Source of the DNA: Amborella trichopoda
Lineage: Eukaryota > Streptophyta > Magnoliopsida > Amborellales > Amborellaceae
Reading direction: 5' to 3'
Length of the DNA stretch: 64,000 nt
Assembly: GCF_000471905.2 (NCBI RefSeq)
Contig: NW_006499617.1
Location: 345,505-409,504 of the forward strand
Shown: piece by piece, positions 1 to 12,385 of the stretch
How the letters are laid out: each line of letters starts with the position of its first letter
Position numbering within the stretch: the stretch's first letter is position 1
Position numbers and translations under genes: made by a program
Notes under the pieces: model-generated
Told to the model about the DNA's origin: nothing
What the model saw: only the letters and a program-made list of their open reading frames with translations
Database searches by the model: none

Positions 1-702
1 TGAAATGAATTCCGCATTTGAATTAATACATGATCATTATTAAAAAAAAAATGAAATTTGATTTTTTAAATAATTAAATCTAAATTAGACGGCTGAAACT
101 CAGGATGTTATTTCTTGAGAAATTTTCACTGATGTCCTTTGCATTGAAATCTACCAAAATTTTGATTTTACATACATACCTTTTCCTATTTTGAAATTTT
201 ATTTTTCAAAGATCCAAAGTTAAAGTTTCCAAACATTAACTTCTACTTTCAACGTCTAAATTGAGGTTTGAAACGTTTTATTGGAAACTGATTTTGCTTG
301 TTTTTGTTCCGAAGACATCAACTTGAACGTTGGAGATGGTTGGAACTGAGTGGAAAATTAAACTTTAGACCTTCATTGTCTCAAATCGAGGCATTTTAAT
401 AAATAAATTCAAAAAACAATAGTAAGAACATAAAATAAAAAATTTGAAGGAATTTTTTAAAGGCATTAATTTCAATGGATGTCAAAGTAAGTGTATCTCT
501 TTATTTTATTTTTATTTTTAATTTTTTTTAAGGCGCACATAAAACGCGTTAACTCAAAAATTGTTCTCTGATGTTCAGGTTTCCGGGTGTCGTAAATACT
601 TGTAGGTTGGGGTTTTACCCAAGGACCACGGGAGCATGTAATAAATAGTTAGAGATTCCATGTAATCGTTATTCGATGAGAAAAGTTGAACAATCGTCCC
701 TT

Positions 703-748
703 TGACATCTTCAGGGTGCGTGCGGTGACATCTTCAGGGTGCGTGCGG
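703..748. repeat. 23-bp tandem duplication at a MITE edge
   Basis: The same 23 bases occur at 703-725 and 726-748. The unit includes the GGGTGCG that starts the neighbouring MITE, so the element end itself was partly duplicated. Confidence 0.8.
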
Positions 749-1118
749 TTTGTATAGAGCCTAGGCTCTAAACAATCAAATCAAATTAGAGCCTATTTTT
801 AAATGGTGTCGAGAAATATGATTTTAATATTAAAAAATTTTGTGATAGTTTTAAAATATATTTTTATTTTTATTTATAAAATTTTTAACTTAAAAAATAG
901 TGTAGATCAATATATATTGAAAATATTAAAAATTGATGGTCCAAAAATACGTTACAAAATATATTATTATCGAAACTTAAAATCTATTTTTTTCTCATCT
1001 CCATACATCATGACAAAGTCGTGATTGTCAATTTGAGGATATTTAAACATCGAAACAACCTATTCTAATGAAATTTTTGTGGTAGTCTCTAACCTTGGCT
1101 CTATATAAACTTTTCCCC
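737..1118 (+). mobile_element. MITE family A, copy 1 (Mutator-like)
   Basis: About 380 bp, very AT-rich and non-coding. The left end reads GGGTGCG..GGTTTGTATAGAG and runs into 'cctaggctctaaacaatcaaa'-type sequence. The right end carries the inverted form (ggctctatataaac, then ttttcccc). The same ends and interior recur at 39240-39632, 50189-50771 and, inverted, at 62893-63265. No clear target duplication remains at this copy. It ends 328 bp before the first ATG of the NLR pseudogene, so it lies in that gene's former promoter or leader. A small ORF inside it is chance AT-rich sequence. Confidence 0.7.
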
Positions 1119-1367
1119 TTCAACATACATGGCTGATAAATCAAAGTGGGGCATAAGTTTGAATAAGGCCTTCAAAATCCAATGAATCACACCTGTGAAG
1201 CCAACCAATATCCAGAGTGAAAAGCCTTACTTTTGAATAATCGGTCCAAAATTTTCCACACTCCACACTCCACACTCCACAGTATATTGTCGGCTCTCTG
1301 ATGCTCAACGATAAATGACCACAGGGCAAAAGAAAGTGTAAGTGATGAGACTCATTCACTGTTTCTC

Positions 1368-1400
1368 ACTCTGAGAAAGAGAGAGAGAGAGAGAGAGGCA
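1368..1400. repeat. (GA)n microsatellite
   Basis: A GAGA run lies directly upstream of the NLR pseudogene start, probably in its former 5' leader. Confidence 0.8.
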
Positions 1401-1445
1401 GAGAGGCCGTTGTTTCCCTCAGTATATCTTAGTGAGAGAGGAGAA

Positions 1446-4054
1446 ATGGCAGAGACCGCAACAATATATCTCTTAAAAAAAATTGGAGGACTGCTCAGTG
1501 GCGAATTGAAGCTCTTTTCTGGAGTGGAAGATCAAGTAGGATGGATCGAAGATGAGATCGAAGGCACGAGAGTGTTCCTAAAGAGGGCCGATAAAGAAAA
1601 AGAGAGAAAAGAAGGGGTGGATGTTTGGGTTCGTCAAGTGTGAACTGTGTTCTATGATGCTGAGGATGCCCTCAGCGAACTCATTTGGAGGAAGGTGACT
1701 TTAGAATTGCAGCAGCCAATGCGATGCATGGAGTGCTTGGTCACTCTGCTTCAATTTATTGAGGAAATCAAAATCAATCATCAGTTTGGTAGCACAATAA
1801 GGAGTGTGGAAGCTCGTGTCAATGCCATGGACATGAGGAAGAATCGACTTGACCTCCAAAGAGAGGATGGTGAAGCGAGCAGTTTGAATGCCATGACTTG
1901 ACTGCAACAAGGGAATCTCCATCAACAATTTCCTCTTTGGTAGAGGAAGCGCATTTTGTTGGAATCGAAAAGAAAGTAGAAGAACTCAAAGGATGGCTAG
2001 CAGACGGAGATCCGCGACTCAAGGTAATCTCCATCCTGGGCATGGGTTGGGTTAGGCAAGACTAGCGCTTGCTAATAGAATTTACAATGCTGACTTTTTT
2101 AAGAAACATTTTGTTTGTCGTGCTTGGGTCACAGTCTCGCAATCGTTTAACAAAATAGAGACTTTGAATGGCAAGATTTGATAAAGAGCATGAAAGGGAT
2201 GAATCATTCATGTTTAGACAATAGGAGGTATCTTGTGGTGTTAGATGATGTGTGGAGGGAGGTACATAGTGTATTTCCTGATTTATACAACGAAAGCAGA
2301 TTGACCCTCTTCCGCAAGAAGGCATTTTGGAGGGAAAATGATAACTTATATCCTTGAGAGTTGGAGAATGTCGAGAGGCTAATTGTTAAGGAATGTGATG
2401 GACTCCCCTCGCCATTGTCACCATGGGAAGTATGATGTCGAGAGCACCCAAAGCAATACATGCTTGGGAAAAGGTTTGCCGCAGTCTTGTATGGGAATTG
2501 CACAAGCATAAAGATGTGAGGGGTATTTTGATGCTGAGTTACAGGGATTTTCTTATATTGTTGTTTGTTCTCAGAGGACTATGAAATTCCTCGTTTCAAA
2601 TTGATTAGGCTTTGGGTTGCGGAGGGATTTATAGAAGGAAAGAGAGGAATAACAGAGACGGAAGTCGCTGCCGATTACTTCAAAGAGTTGTTGGATCGAA
2701 GCTCGTGAAATTTGGTACAACTGGGCATGTTAAAACAATCCGCATACATGATGTGGTACAAAAGCTAGATGTTTGGAACATTTTGCGATGACAAAAATAA
2801 GAAATTTGCCGATAAAACCCGGCACATCGCTATTCAAAACGATGCTTCAAGTGTACCTACCATGAAGGAAGTGTCCTGTCTTCGAACATTTTTACTATTC
2901 GGTTCAGAAACATTATCACCCTCATATTTGAGTCGATTGTTTTCTAGCTCTAAATATTTGAGGGTTTTGGATCTATAAGGTACTAAGGTTGAGTGCCTTC
3001 CAAAATGAAGTAGGACACCTAGTTCACTTGAGGTATGATGGACTAAGAGATACAGGACTTGAGAAGGTCCCAAACGCTTTGGGGAACTTGACAAGTTTGC
3101 AAGTCTACATTAGACTTGGGGGGATTCGGAGGAGAACACCCAAGGGAAATCTCAAAACTAAAAAGCTTGAGGTATTTTTATTTCTCTAATTATTCATTTG
3201 GTGGTGCCGTGCCGTGCCGTGATGGCTCCAAATGGAATGAGGAATTTCAGTGAACTCCGAACATTAAAGTATATATGCAAGCAGGTGACTCAAGCATTGC
3301 TAGAGAATTGGGGTGCCTCGAACATTTGCGAAAATTATATATTTGCTTAGAGAGGAGCCAAGATGGGGTGGTGGAGCTGTGGGAATCCATCACTGCGTTG
3401 CTTTGCTTGCGCATAGATTCCATGGAATCGGAAGCTTTTCTACCCATCACCTCCGACCGCTCTTGAAAGGTTAGAACTCGATTGTTGCCTGCCAATCGAG
3501 AACCTACCCAATTGGTTTGGGGTTGAATCTCTCCCATGCCTCTCTAAACTAGTCTTATATGGGGTGGTGGAGCTGTGGGAATCCATCACTGCGTTGCTTT
3601 GCTTGCGCATAGATTCCATGGAATCGGAAGCTTTTCTACCCATCACCTCCGACCGCTCTTGAAAGGTTAGAACTCGATTGTTGCCTGCCAATCGAGAACC
3701 TACCCAATTGGTTTGGGGTTGAATCTCTCCCATGCCTCTCTAAACTAGTCTTATACAATGCCCACATGACCCCTTCCTTGTCCTTCAAACCCTGCCCAAT
3801 CTCATGTACCTCCATTTAACCTACAACTCTTATGTTGGCAAGCGCATAGGAGGTAAATGTGACGCTGCTGCCTTCCCTAAACTTCAAATACTCTATTTAG
3901 AAGAATGGGAAGAAGTGGAGGACAGAGCCATGCCTATGCCTATGCCTATGCCTCCAAAGATTATATATTTAGGGGGTTGCCTCAAGGCTTCCAATACCTC
4001 TTCACCCTTGAAGAGTTGTATCTTTCGGACATGGGAGATAGATTGATTTGTTAG
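1446..4054 (+). pseudogene. CC-NB-LRR (RPM1-like) disease resistance pseudogene
   Basis: Remnant of an intracellular immune receptor. From ATG 1446 it reads as an Rx-type coiled-coil domain (MAETATIYLLKKIGG, with an EDVID-like 'FYDAEDAL' region near 1650). Next comes the NB-ARC domain: a P-loop near 2035-2070 now out of frame, kinase-2 'YLVVLDDVW' near 2230, a GLPLA region near 2398 that has lost a base, a winged-helix segment 'FKLIRLWVAEGFIEG' near 2600, and an MHD-type 'IRIHDVV' near 2740. LRRs follow, such as 'ALGNLTSLQV', ending in 'YLFTLEELYLSDMGDRLIC' and a stop at 4054, which is typical of RPM1-like C-termini. In-frame stops (first at about residue 66) and several frameshifts split it into at least five pieces. 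The LRR part also carries a 196-bp tandem duplication. Family and dead status are clear; exact break positions need alignment. Confidence 0.9.
3363..3754. repeat. exact 196-bp tandem duplication in LRR region
   Basis: Bases 3363-3558 and 3559-3754 look identical by eye along the whole unit. 196 is not a multiple of three, so the duplication also shifts the reading frame. Perfect identity suggests a recent event or an assembly error. Confidence 0.9.
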
Positions 4055-4059
4055 CCGAT

Positions 4060-6665
4060 TAAAGAGAGCTTCAGGTGAGTAAAGACCGTTTCAAAGTGCA
4101 ACACATCTCCACTGTTTGAGTTCGGTTATATAGAGATAGGAAAATTGTTGATGAAGATTTGTAGAGAAGGGAAAAGGGTTTATGGAGATTTGTAGAACGC
4201 ATCCTCTGGTCGCGCCCTTATCAGAATCAATCAATGGTACTCCTCTGCATTCAATAAACTCTCTCTTTCTAAATAGAGGCTATTCATTATTTTGTAGATA
4301 ATCCATCCATCTAGTTCTTTTTCTTGGATTACTAACCTCAATTTTTTTAAATGGTTTACTTTTTCAAATAAATGTTCTGATCGATTCTTGTGAGTTCCTT
4401 TCTTTCTTTGTAGGTTTTTTTTTTTTAGTTTTTTTGAAAAAATTACAAAAAACCCCTCAAGACAACTTACCCCCAACTAACCTTTTCTCTCACTTTTTCC
4501 CACAATCACTTTCCCTCGCAAAAACCCCCACCCCCTAAAGGTAAAAAGCTGTTATTTTTTGGACGGAAATATCATTTCCTATATAAAAAAAAAGGGTCAA
4601 TTGACGGTCCCAAGTAGCGTATATACTACCAGAGCATGTGTCAGAGTGACCTATTCAACCGCCGGAGCGCTATGGCTCCAGAAGGTGTACTGCTGGAGCG
4701 AGTCCTTGTAGTGCCGGAGTGTGTGTCTTCATTGCCGGAGCGTTTAAATGAACTGCCGAAGCGCGAGTCGTGGGTAAAATCCACGAGAAAAGAGTCAGCG
4801 GGTAAAAGCCACGAAGAAAAAGAGGGGGCAGCAGTTTAGTTTTTTTTTTTTTGTTTTGGATCGGGGGTTTTGCGAGAAAAGATGGTTATGGAAAACAAAG
4901 TGAGAGTAAAGGTTGGTTGGGGGTAAGTTGCATAGATAGTATACTTGAGGGGGGTTTTTGTAATTTTCTCTTTTTTTTTTTCTTTTTTTTTTTTTCGCAA
5001 TGGGATTAAAGTGACATGATTAATAAAATGCCCAAAGTTGTGCACATCCCTCATTTGATATCAATTCTTCAGAAATCGATCTATAAGATCCCTATGAAAT
5101 TTTTTACTGGTTTGGTTTGTTTTCTCCTCTGCAGAAGAATAAAGGGTTTCTCTCTATAAAAAATTCTTTTAATTTCTTGGCACACTTTGGCCTTTTTGCT
5201 TGTTGCGCTTTTTGCTTGTCCTTTACATGTTGGTTTGTTTTCCTTGCTAGAATATTGAACTTAGATGTGACGAAAAAATAAAGAAAAGAGCAACCCTGGT
5301 GATGAATGAGAAAAAATCTCTCCAACCCAGTGTTACTCCTTTTGCACTCTTAGCCCATGGATGTATCTTTTGCTTTTTTATGAGCATACAAACGTGAATG
5401 ATTCTGAAAGCCTGTATTTTCCAAAATGCTCTCATTTTTGCATAGTTTTTGTTTGTTTGCTTTGACTTGCTACTCGACTAAGCAATACTCAAAGAATACA
5501 TTCTTTCTAATGAAAGAGAATAGTACCTGGTTGATGGTATCAAATAATCCAATATAGTTACACATTGGTAATTTGGTCATGGACTTATAATTCTCTAGAG
5601 TAAAAAGTCATCGTAGATGTATTTGGGTTTTGCAGCAAAAGACATGGAAACTATAATAATTCATATTTGGTCTATAAGACCATTAATCTTATTTGTCGTC
5701 TTAAAACCAATAAATTAGGGGTTTTACATTTATATGCTCTAATTTTCTGTTTCCCGTTTTTTTGGATTTTTCTGAATTATTTCTTGCCATAATTTTTTTT
5801 TTTTCATAATCCTCCTTTTTGTATACGTTTTTGTTTTTTTTATCTTTTAGAGACTTTTAATGATGTTTATAACTTCTGCTTTTTACTGGTTTTTAATTCT
5901 TTTAAACTTTTTTGTTGAATTTTTGGGTAATTTAAGTTGTTTATGGGCTTGTGCATGATTTTGATGAGTCCATTTGAACTTGTTAGAGTTATTTGGCTCG
6001 GCCAGGGGCCAAGTCCTGATCCCGAGCTCAGTCTTTTAACATTGATACAGATCGATGGAATTCTTAAACCATCTCATATGATTTACATTGCTATGGACTT
6101 CTGATGGATATCTACAGAATTCATAAACTAACTCATATAATTTACATTGCTATGGACTTGTGACATGGGCTTTAACATCACATGAGAATTCATTCTTTGT
6201 ATTACATGTATATCTCATGGTTGTAACAGCATGCAACTTCTAATTGAGCCTGGATATGTTTGACTTTTCATAAAACAATCCCATATAATTAAAATGGGTT
6301 TTTTCTTTGTTATGGACTTGTAATTATGAAAGTTGATCCGTTTATTCTATACCAATTTAATGTGATCATTATGCACAAGATTGTTTTTCTCCTGATTACT
6401 CTTTTTACTGATAATAATGATGACAAGATGTCTAATCTTCTCCTCGTGCTTACATTGATCTTGTTTGTTTATCTATTTGTCTAAATCATTGTGACTTATC
6501 ACCCCTCTGCAATCTATCATGTAAAGTTTGGTATGGATTCTATTTGTTTTGTGGAGATTTTTACTAATTTTTCTGATAAGTTTTTTTACATGAATAATCA
6601 TATGTGCATTTTATAAGGGTGAACTTGGAGAAGAAAACATGTTTTTACTCAATAGAACTTGTTTA
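4060..6665. other. intergenic, no gene seen
   Basis: T- and A-rich sequence with only short chance ORFs. A 73-aa open frame at 4636-4839 has no recognisable domain. An imperfect tandem repeat of about 65 bp lies at about 6040-6165; both units contain 'atttacattgctatggact'. Confidence 0.6.
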
Positions 6666-6668
6666 TCT

Positions 6669-7991
6669 GTATGTTGTGCAACTTGATGCATTTTCCTCTC
6701 TTAGAAATTAAGCATGTTACGTACTAAAAACAAAGGAAATGAAGTACAAAAGTACACTTCCGCATGCTGATATTGGAACATGCAATTTGAGCACAATAAT
6801 ACCAAACATGGGATTACTGACTTTCTACACACATGCTTTAGCAGTTTGGTCCTTTGCAACCTTTGTGCTTCCCACATGACCCTATTTTATTGTCTATTAA
6901 TGCCTTGTAGATGCTACCTTTGAAATATGTTTTATTTCACTTAAGAGATGTAAGTTAATGTAATATTTGAGCTAGGGCTTGAGCACCAAAAAGTCCTATT
7001 TTTCAACACTAACCATGGGAATGCGGCATTCTGAGGGATCTTCGGTTTCCAGAACCTCTGTATACCGGGGTAGACTGAGAATAATCTATCTTGACAGAGT
7101 TTAACATGGATTTGACAGTGAAGCTTCCCAGGAGGGTGAGTTCTCAAATGATCTCATCTGCTTCACTTGGAAAATAAAAATCTGAGTTCAGGGCCTCCAA
7201 TAGATGGATATACTGGTTGGCCACCGCATCATTCACCCTTTCTAAAGCATAGAGTTACTTCCCACACCCAATTGGAAAGGCCTCCTAAAATGGAGTCCCA
7301 CATTTTCAAGTGTTTCTCCCTGTTAGATGACTGGGTACTGAGGATGTTGTGGTCCATTCCCAAGCCACTTGGAATTCAAAAAACTTGTGCTTGCACCATC
7401 CCCCATCAAGACTTTGCTATAGCAATCAAATAAATCTCTAGATTGGTTAAAATGGCCGTCCAAATGTGAAAGGCAGGGGCATGCTTGTTCATTTTCTTCA
7501 CCAATCTCTGTTCCTCATCCACGCCATACTTCGATTCGACAAAGTTGGTCCAAGGTTGCTTAGTGTATTGAACCACTTTCCACCACCACTTCGTCAACAA
7601 TGCGTCATTACTAATATTAGCCTTCTGACTCAAAGGCTCCCTGCCTGTTTGGAAAGATTCACTTCTCCCATTTGACAAGATGAAACTTTCTGCCATTAGA
7701 TGACTCACTCCAAAGGAAGTGCTTCATCATCGATTCCAACTTTCTATTAAGTGCTCTGGGCATTCTTAACAAAAACAATGTTGTATGTCTGCATGCTGTG
7801 TCACTTGATTTGTTTTCCTTTCTTAGAAAATGGATCATGTTACGTACCTAAAACAAAGGAAATGACATAGAAAACAATTTCACATGTTAATCCTGTAGCA
7901 TGCAATTTGGGCACATTCATAATACCAAATGTCCTGATAATCAAGTGAATCCATCACATATGACAAGTAGGATAACTGACTTTTTCACACT
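6669..7991. repeat. diverged direct repeats flanking a LINE fragment
   Basis: 6669-6835 and about 7783-7991 are related and in the same orientation. Both contain 'catgttacgtac', 'aaaacaaaggaaatga', a 'catgcaattt' segment and a 'taactgac' segment. They bracket the minus-strand LINE remnant at 6950-7720. Either a larger tandem duplication occurred, or these are ends of an unrecognised element. Confidence 0.55.
6950..7720 (-). mobile_element. L1-type LINE fragment, zf-RVT region
   Basis: On the minus strand the open segment from 7708 contains 'ALLTKWWWKVVQYTKQPWT' and 'VDEEQRLVKKMNKHAP'. These match the C-terminal part of plant LINE ORF2, between the reverse transcriptase and the zinc-binding zf-RVT domain. 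Frame-shifted continuation such as 'SFTVKSMLNSV'-like text lies toward 7100. No RT core or 3' tail is recognisable, so it is a 5'- and 3'-truncated, inactive copy. Confidence 0.65.
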
Positions 7992-8835
7992 GAGATTTAC
8001 CACAAGGTGAAAATTTTCTTTTCTCCATGTTGGTCAGTCACCTATATCTACTCAGCAAAGCAATAAGTATTTCTATCTCCCGTCAAATGAGATATGCGCT
8101 GTCCAAACAATGCATTTTTTAAGTCTCAACTGTGACATGGTAGTGTAACATGGTTAAGCCAGTATGGCTTTAAACGTGTGGATTTAAAAAGAAAAAAAAA
8201 TAAGCCTATTTTTTACTGAGTTACCCTCTCATAGGGTGATCTTGGACTCTCTCTTACTTGTAATACTCTCCATTGTAACTCTCTCCCAGTAATACAATGT
8301 TAACCTTTATCAAAAAAAAAACTGGGACAATAAAAAGATATTGTTCATCACTCCACCTACAATGGTGAAAATGGTAACTTTTTTATTGTCATCAATAAGT
8401 TGGTAATTTTGAGTAAGTGGATTTACATAGGTTTCCAAGAACGCTTTACTGGGCATTTATATCATGCTGGTCACCTCGCTTTATCTTTTCTTTATGAGTT
8501 GCTGCTGTTAATTCAATTCTCTGCTCCCTTTTTATCAGGTCGTTCCATTGGAGACTGGCTGGATGATTGTTTCTTCTCGTGTGTGGTACTGCATTTTGTG
8601 CATTGAACAAAAGTACTGTTCGGTACTGTCGTGAGGATCTTTCAGTCTGAGCATGAAACGTCGCATAAGGTGTTGTATCATGAGGCTCTTGCATTTTTCT
8701 CTTTTGAACATTAAATACTGAATCTCAGCTCTCTTTCTCCCCTTTCTTTAAGTCTTTGGCAAGAAACTCATGTTCAATTGAATATTTAAGCGTTCAGAAA
8801 CAGCACCATTGTCTTTGATTTCTGAATACTTTGTA

Positions 8836-8901
8836 AGGAGTGCTCCTTTGGCTCATGTGGCTATTTTGTAGGAGTGCTCCTTTGGCTCATATGACTATAC
8901 A
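8836..8901. repeat. short tandem duplication
   Basis: 'ggagtgctcctttggctcat' occurs twice about 36 bp apart, inside otherwise featureless sequence. Confidence 0.7.
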
Positions 8902-9971
8902 TCCTTTTGAATCAACATAAAAAGGGCTCAACAATGAGGGCCAGGACAAGCAACGGGCTGGCTGCCAGTCTGGCTTGGGGCATTGGCTCCCTATAGTGCC
9001 GACATGTCAAAGGGGCCTAGCCCTGTTTTAGGTTATCATGTCAATTCCACTTCGGCTGGCCATATCCCAGCTTAGGCCGAGGCCAAACATTGTGGCCATG
9101 GTAGCCCGGCCCCCAGAACTTATTTTAGTTTTCTAAGGCTGGGCTGACTGTGCTTAGATTATATTTATATCTTCTAAACTGAATCTAATCATCTATAATG
9201 TGCAAATTTTTTGCTTACGCTTGCAAGCCTCTTCCCTTAAGTGTGTTTAAGCGTCATATTGTATGCATTGTGGATGCTTATAATTGCAGCTTAATTTTAG
9301 TATTTGCCTAATTACATCTTAGGTTATGAGTTTTCATCAGTGACTATGGTTAGTAATCATTTAAATTTCGTTCCTTTGAGGCATTTCAACTCTCTCTATC
9401 TCTCTCTGCTCTTTATTTTCCTCTTTTTTCATTAATTCTTTATTATCAATTGGTTCAGCATTATTGATTGCTTGGTTTGCTTGCACCAATGTTTAAAAAA
9501 GGGCTGATCGAAATTAAGAATTGTTGGAGACCTGCCAGTTCCCCTCAAAATCGAGAACCAGCCAATAAACCCCCAGAACCAATCGGTTTTTTGCCTGAAT
9601 TTGGGTGTGGGACTTGATTTTTTTAGAGATCTGTGCTAAATTTAATGGTTATCCTTTGGGGTCCTACACACATGGGTGTGGGGGGGTCTCATAGGATCAT
9701 TATTCCCAAAATAAATATCTCTTTGTATACATTTCCTATACAAATACCATGCGTGGATAGGGGTTACATAGTAATCATTTGATATGTTGGTCTTCCATGT
9801 AAATGTTTTCGATGAGAAAAGTCGAAGGAGGAGCAACAACCCTCCACTTAAGCCACCTACTTCAATTTATTTTTGATACAAGGCGGTCGGTCACAGTTAA
9901 TCTAGACAATTGAATGTGAAATTGGGTGGCTGCATTTATTTCATTGGCTAAGCTCAAAGTTCAAAAAAAAA

Positions 9972-10160
9972 TTTCTCAGTAAGCTCTTTCGACCTAGCTT
10001 ACTGAAAATGGAGAGCGCAATAAGATGTTCTGGGTTCCTGTCACCCCTGGTTCTTTCTCAGTAAACTCTTTCCACCTAGATTACTAAGAATGGAGAGCGC
10101 AATAAGATGTTCTGGGTTCCTGTCACCCCTGGTTCTTTCTCAGTAAGCTCTTTCTACCTA
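9972..10160. repeat. 82-bp tandem repeat, about 2.3 units
   Basis: Units start with 'tttctcagtaa' at 9972, 10054 and 10136. The first two share the 'aatggagagcgcaataagat' interior. The third unit is cut off where a LINE fragment begins. Confidence 0.85.
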
Positions 10161-10289
10161 GCTTTCAGACATGCAAACTCGGAAAATAACCCTTTGGTAA
10201 TAGCCTCTAAAGCTTGGTTCTCCTAGTTCCCCTAAAAAATCCAGGCGTTCAAGTGGCTGGTTCTCACAAAAGAGAGTCCTCACAACTGA

Positions 10290-11250
10290 CCAGCTACAGC
10301 AAGAGGTGTCCACATGGCTAACCACTGTGCAATGTCTAGGGAAGAAGAAGCTATCAGTCATCTCTTCATTTGTTATTTAGTCTTGGGCACCATCTGGTCC
10401 TCCACGGTCTGATGATTTGATGAACTTTGGGTGCTGCCCCAAACAGCCCAACAACTATTTGTGGAATTTTTTGGCCCCCTTTCTCTTCCTCCGGTCTTTT
10501 CCCATGGAACGCCACCCTTTTGGCCATGTTTTGGGTCATTTGGTTGGAACGGCCTTTGAAGGTCATGAGTCTCGGATAGAAAGGTTTAAGGATCATATCA
10601 TCTCTACTGTGATTTTTGGCCTAGAATCGTAAATAGTTTAGTTGCTGGGCTTGAGCAGATTCTGATGAAAACTGGAGCGCAATCCCTGGGTACAAGCCAT
10701 TGACAATTATGTGACCCAGTCATTGGGGTCCCTCCAGAGCTCAGTGTTGTCAAGGTTGGCAACCTTGGCCCAACAGGGGTTGGGCCATCTTCTGAGACAG
10801 CATGTCCCAAATGTTGATCTCTTTTTAGGGTGATGCTGCATGTTTGCTAAAGCACAGGTTCTTCTACAAGGTATAGAACTGTTGGATTGCGTCTGAAGCT
10901 ATCTTTTGCTGTGGTAGGGGATTCCAAGAATGTTATCTCTTGGGCTCAAAGTCTCCTTCCTCCCTATGGAGGCTGGAACCGATTTTTGATGAAATTTGTG
11001 CCATCAGGAAGCACCTTCATGTTACCTTTAAGCACATGTAGAGGGAGGCCAAAGCAGCAGCAGATGCAATTGCAAAGGAGGGACCTGAAATTTTGTTACA
11101 ATCCCACCCTATCCAGGGATTCGTACCATGTAATTGTTGGATCGGTTGTGCTAATTGTCCTTAATAGGAAGAATCGTATAATAAAAACGGGTAGGGGGCA
11201 TTCTCCCCCACTGATTTACCCCAAAAAAAAAGAAAAAAAAAAAAGAGAGA
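10290..11250 (+). mobile_element. L1-type LINE 3' fragment, zf-RVT and RNase H
   Basis: In shifted plus-strand frames it reads 'SREEEAISHLFICY' (zf-RVT type, near 10337), then 'GDSKNVISWAQSLL' (RNase H, near 10917) and 'REAKAAADAIAKEG' (C-terminal RNase H motif, near 11045). A probable A-rich tail lies at 11222-11252. Several frame breaks are evident. This is the 3' end of a dead plant L1-clade element. Confidence 0.75.
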
Positions 11251-11252
11251 GG

Positions 11253-12385
11253 AAGAATTGTATAAGGGCCAGAGCTTGTAGCTAAACTCGTACTTTAGAT
11301 ACAATACAGTAAATTTTCCTTAAAAAATGTGTTTTTTTATACCCTTTCTTCAATTGCAGTTGTGGATCCCATTATCATGCCTTTTGTGATTGATGGTGCT
11401 CACTTTATCCTGTGAGCGTCGATTAGACGAGGAGATCCATACTAGGTCTAATAAGGGTGAGGACCTTAAACTTCCCCTTAACGTGTCCAAAGGCCCAGTA
11501 AGGAGGTGGCTTGCGTTTGGTAGGCAGCCAGCGTAAAACTTTGTCACATCTTATCATGAATCCTGAACCTATGTTTACAATCGAAATCTAATTTACTTGA
11601 TTTTATTTAGCAATATAAAACAATTAAATTTCCTTATTTTCACTTTAATGGTTATGATTAACTAGATTTTGGCATTCACACTTACACTGTGTAGAATTAT
11701 TTGATTTGTTGTCACGTAACACATATATCCCACAATTGTGACACATCTCACATGGGTCGAATTCTGAGCTTCATCAGCAGTTTTGTATATTTTTGTGGGG
11801 ATCTGTGTGAATGTTTTCCAATTGCCTCAGGACAAATGCCCTGCTACCTGACAACTTCTGAGATGTTTGAAGTCATAGAAATTGATCGGAAATGATCAAT
11901 TTATTCGAAAGGGTATGTTATTGTTGATGGTAACTTGGTGGATCAATTTATTCGAAAGGGTATGTCACACGTGAACTCTCTGTGTAGAATTCACTTAGCT
12001 TATTATTTGTGTTTTTGGACTTAATTAAGTGTAAGCATTCCCCTCACTGTATGAGCCACACCTTGGTCCACTTCACTTCTATCTAATGCAGATCTTTATG
12101 TAATTATGTGATTCATGTAGATGGAATGGAAGGATTTCAGTATATTCATTTCGTCTGGGATTTTATTTTCCTCTGGTTTTTTCATTCTTAATATTTTAAG
12201 GATTTCTATTGTACATAAATGCAAATACAAAAGTAAGACATTTAAATGCCTAAGAGCTTTCACTGGTATGCATATTATTCTGCAGCTTAATCAAACAGTT
12301 TCAAAACATACTTCTTACCAATATACCATATCTTGCTCTCTTCTGATAGCACAAGCTAACTTTAGATGAACTCTCTGTCATGTAG
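11253..12385. other. no gene recognised
   Basis: AT-rich sequence that could be intron of the downstream PH-like gene. A duplicated 'atcaatttattcgaaagggtatgt' segment lies near 11895 and 11943. No exon could be supported here. Confidence 0.5.

Noticed and set aside
8400-8606. Possible exon around 8537 (RSIGDWLDDCFF)
   Set aside because: An AG acceptor exists but no donor, partner exon or family match could be found.
10887-11285. 132-aa plus-strand frame as a host gene
   Set aside because: It contains LINE RNase H motifs in part and ends in the element's A-rich tail.
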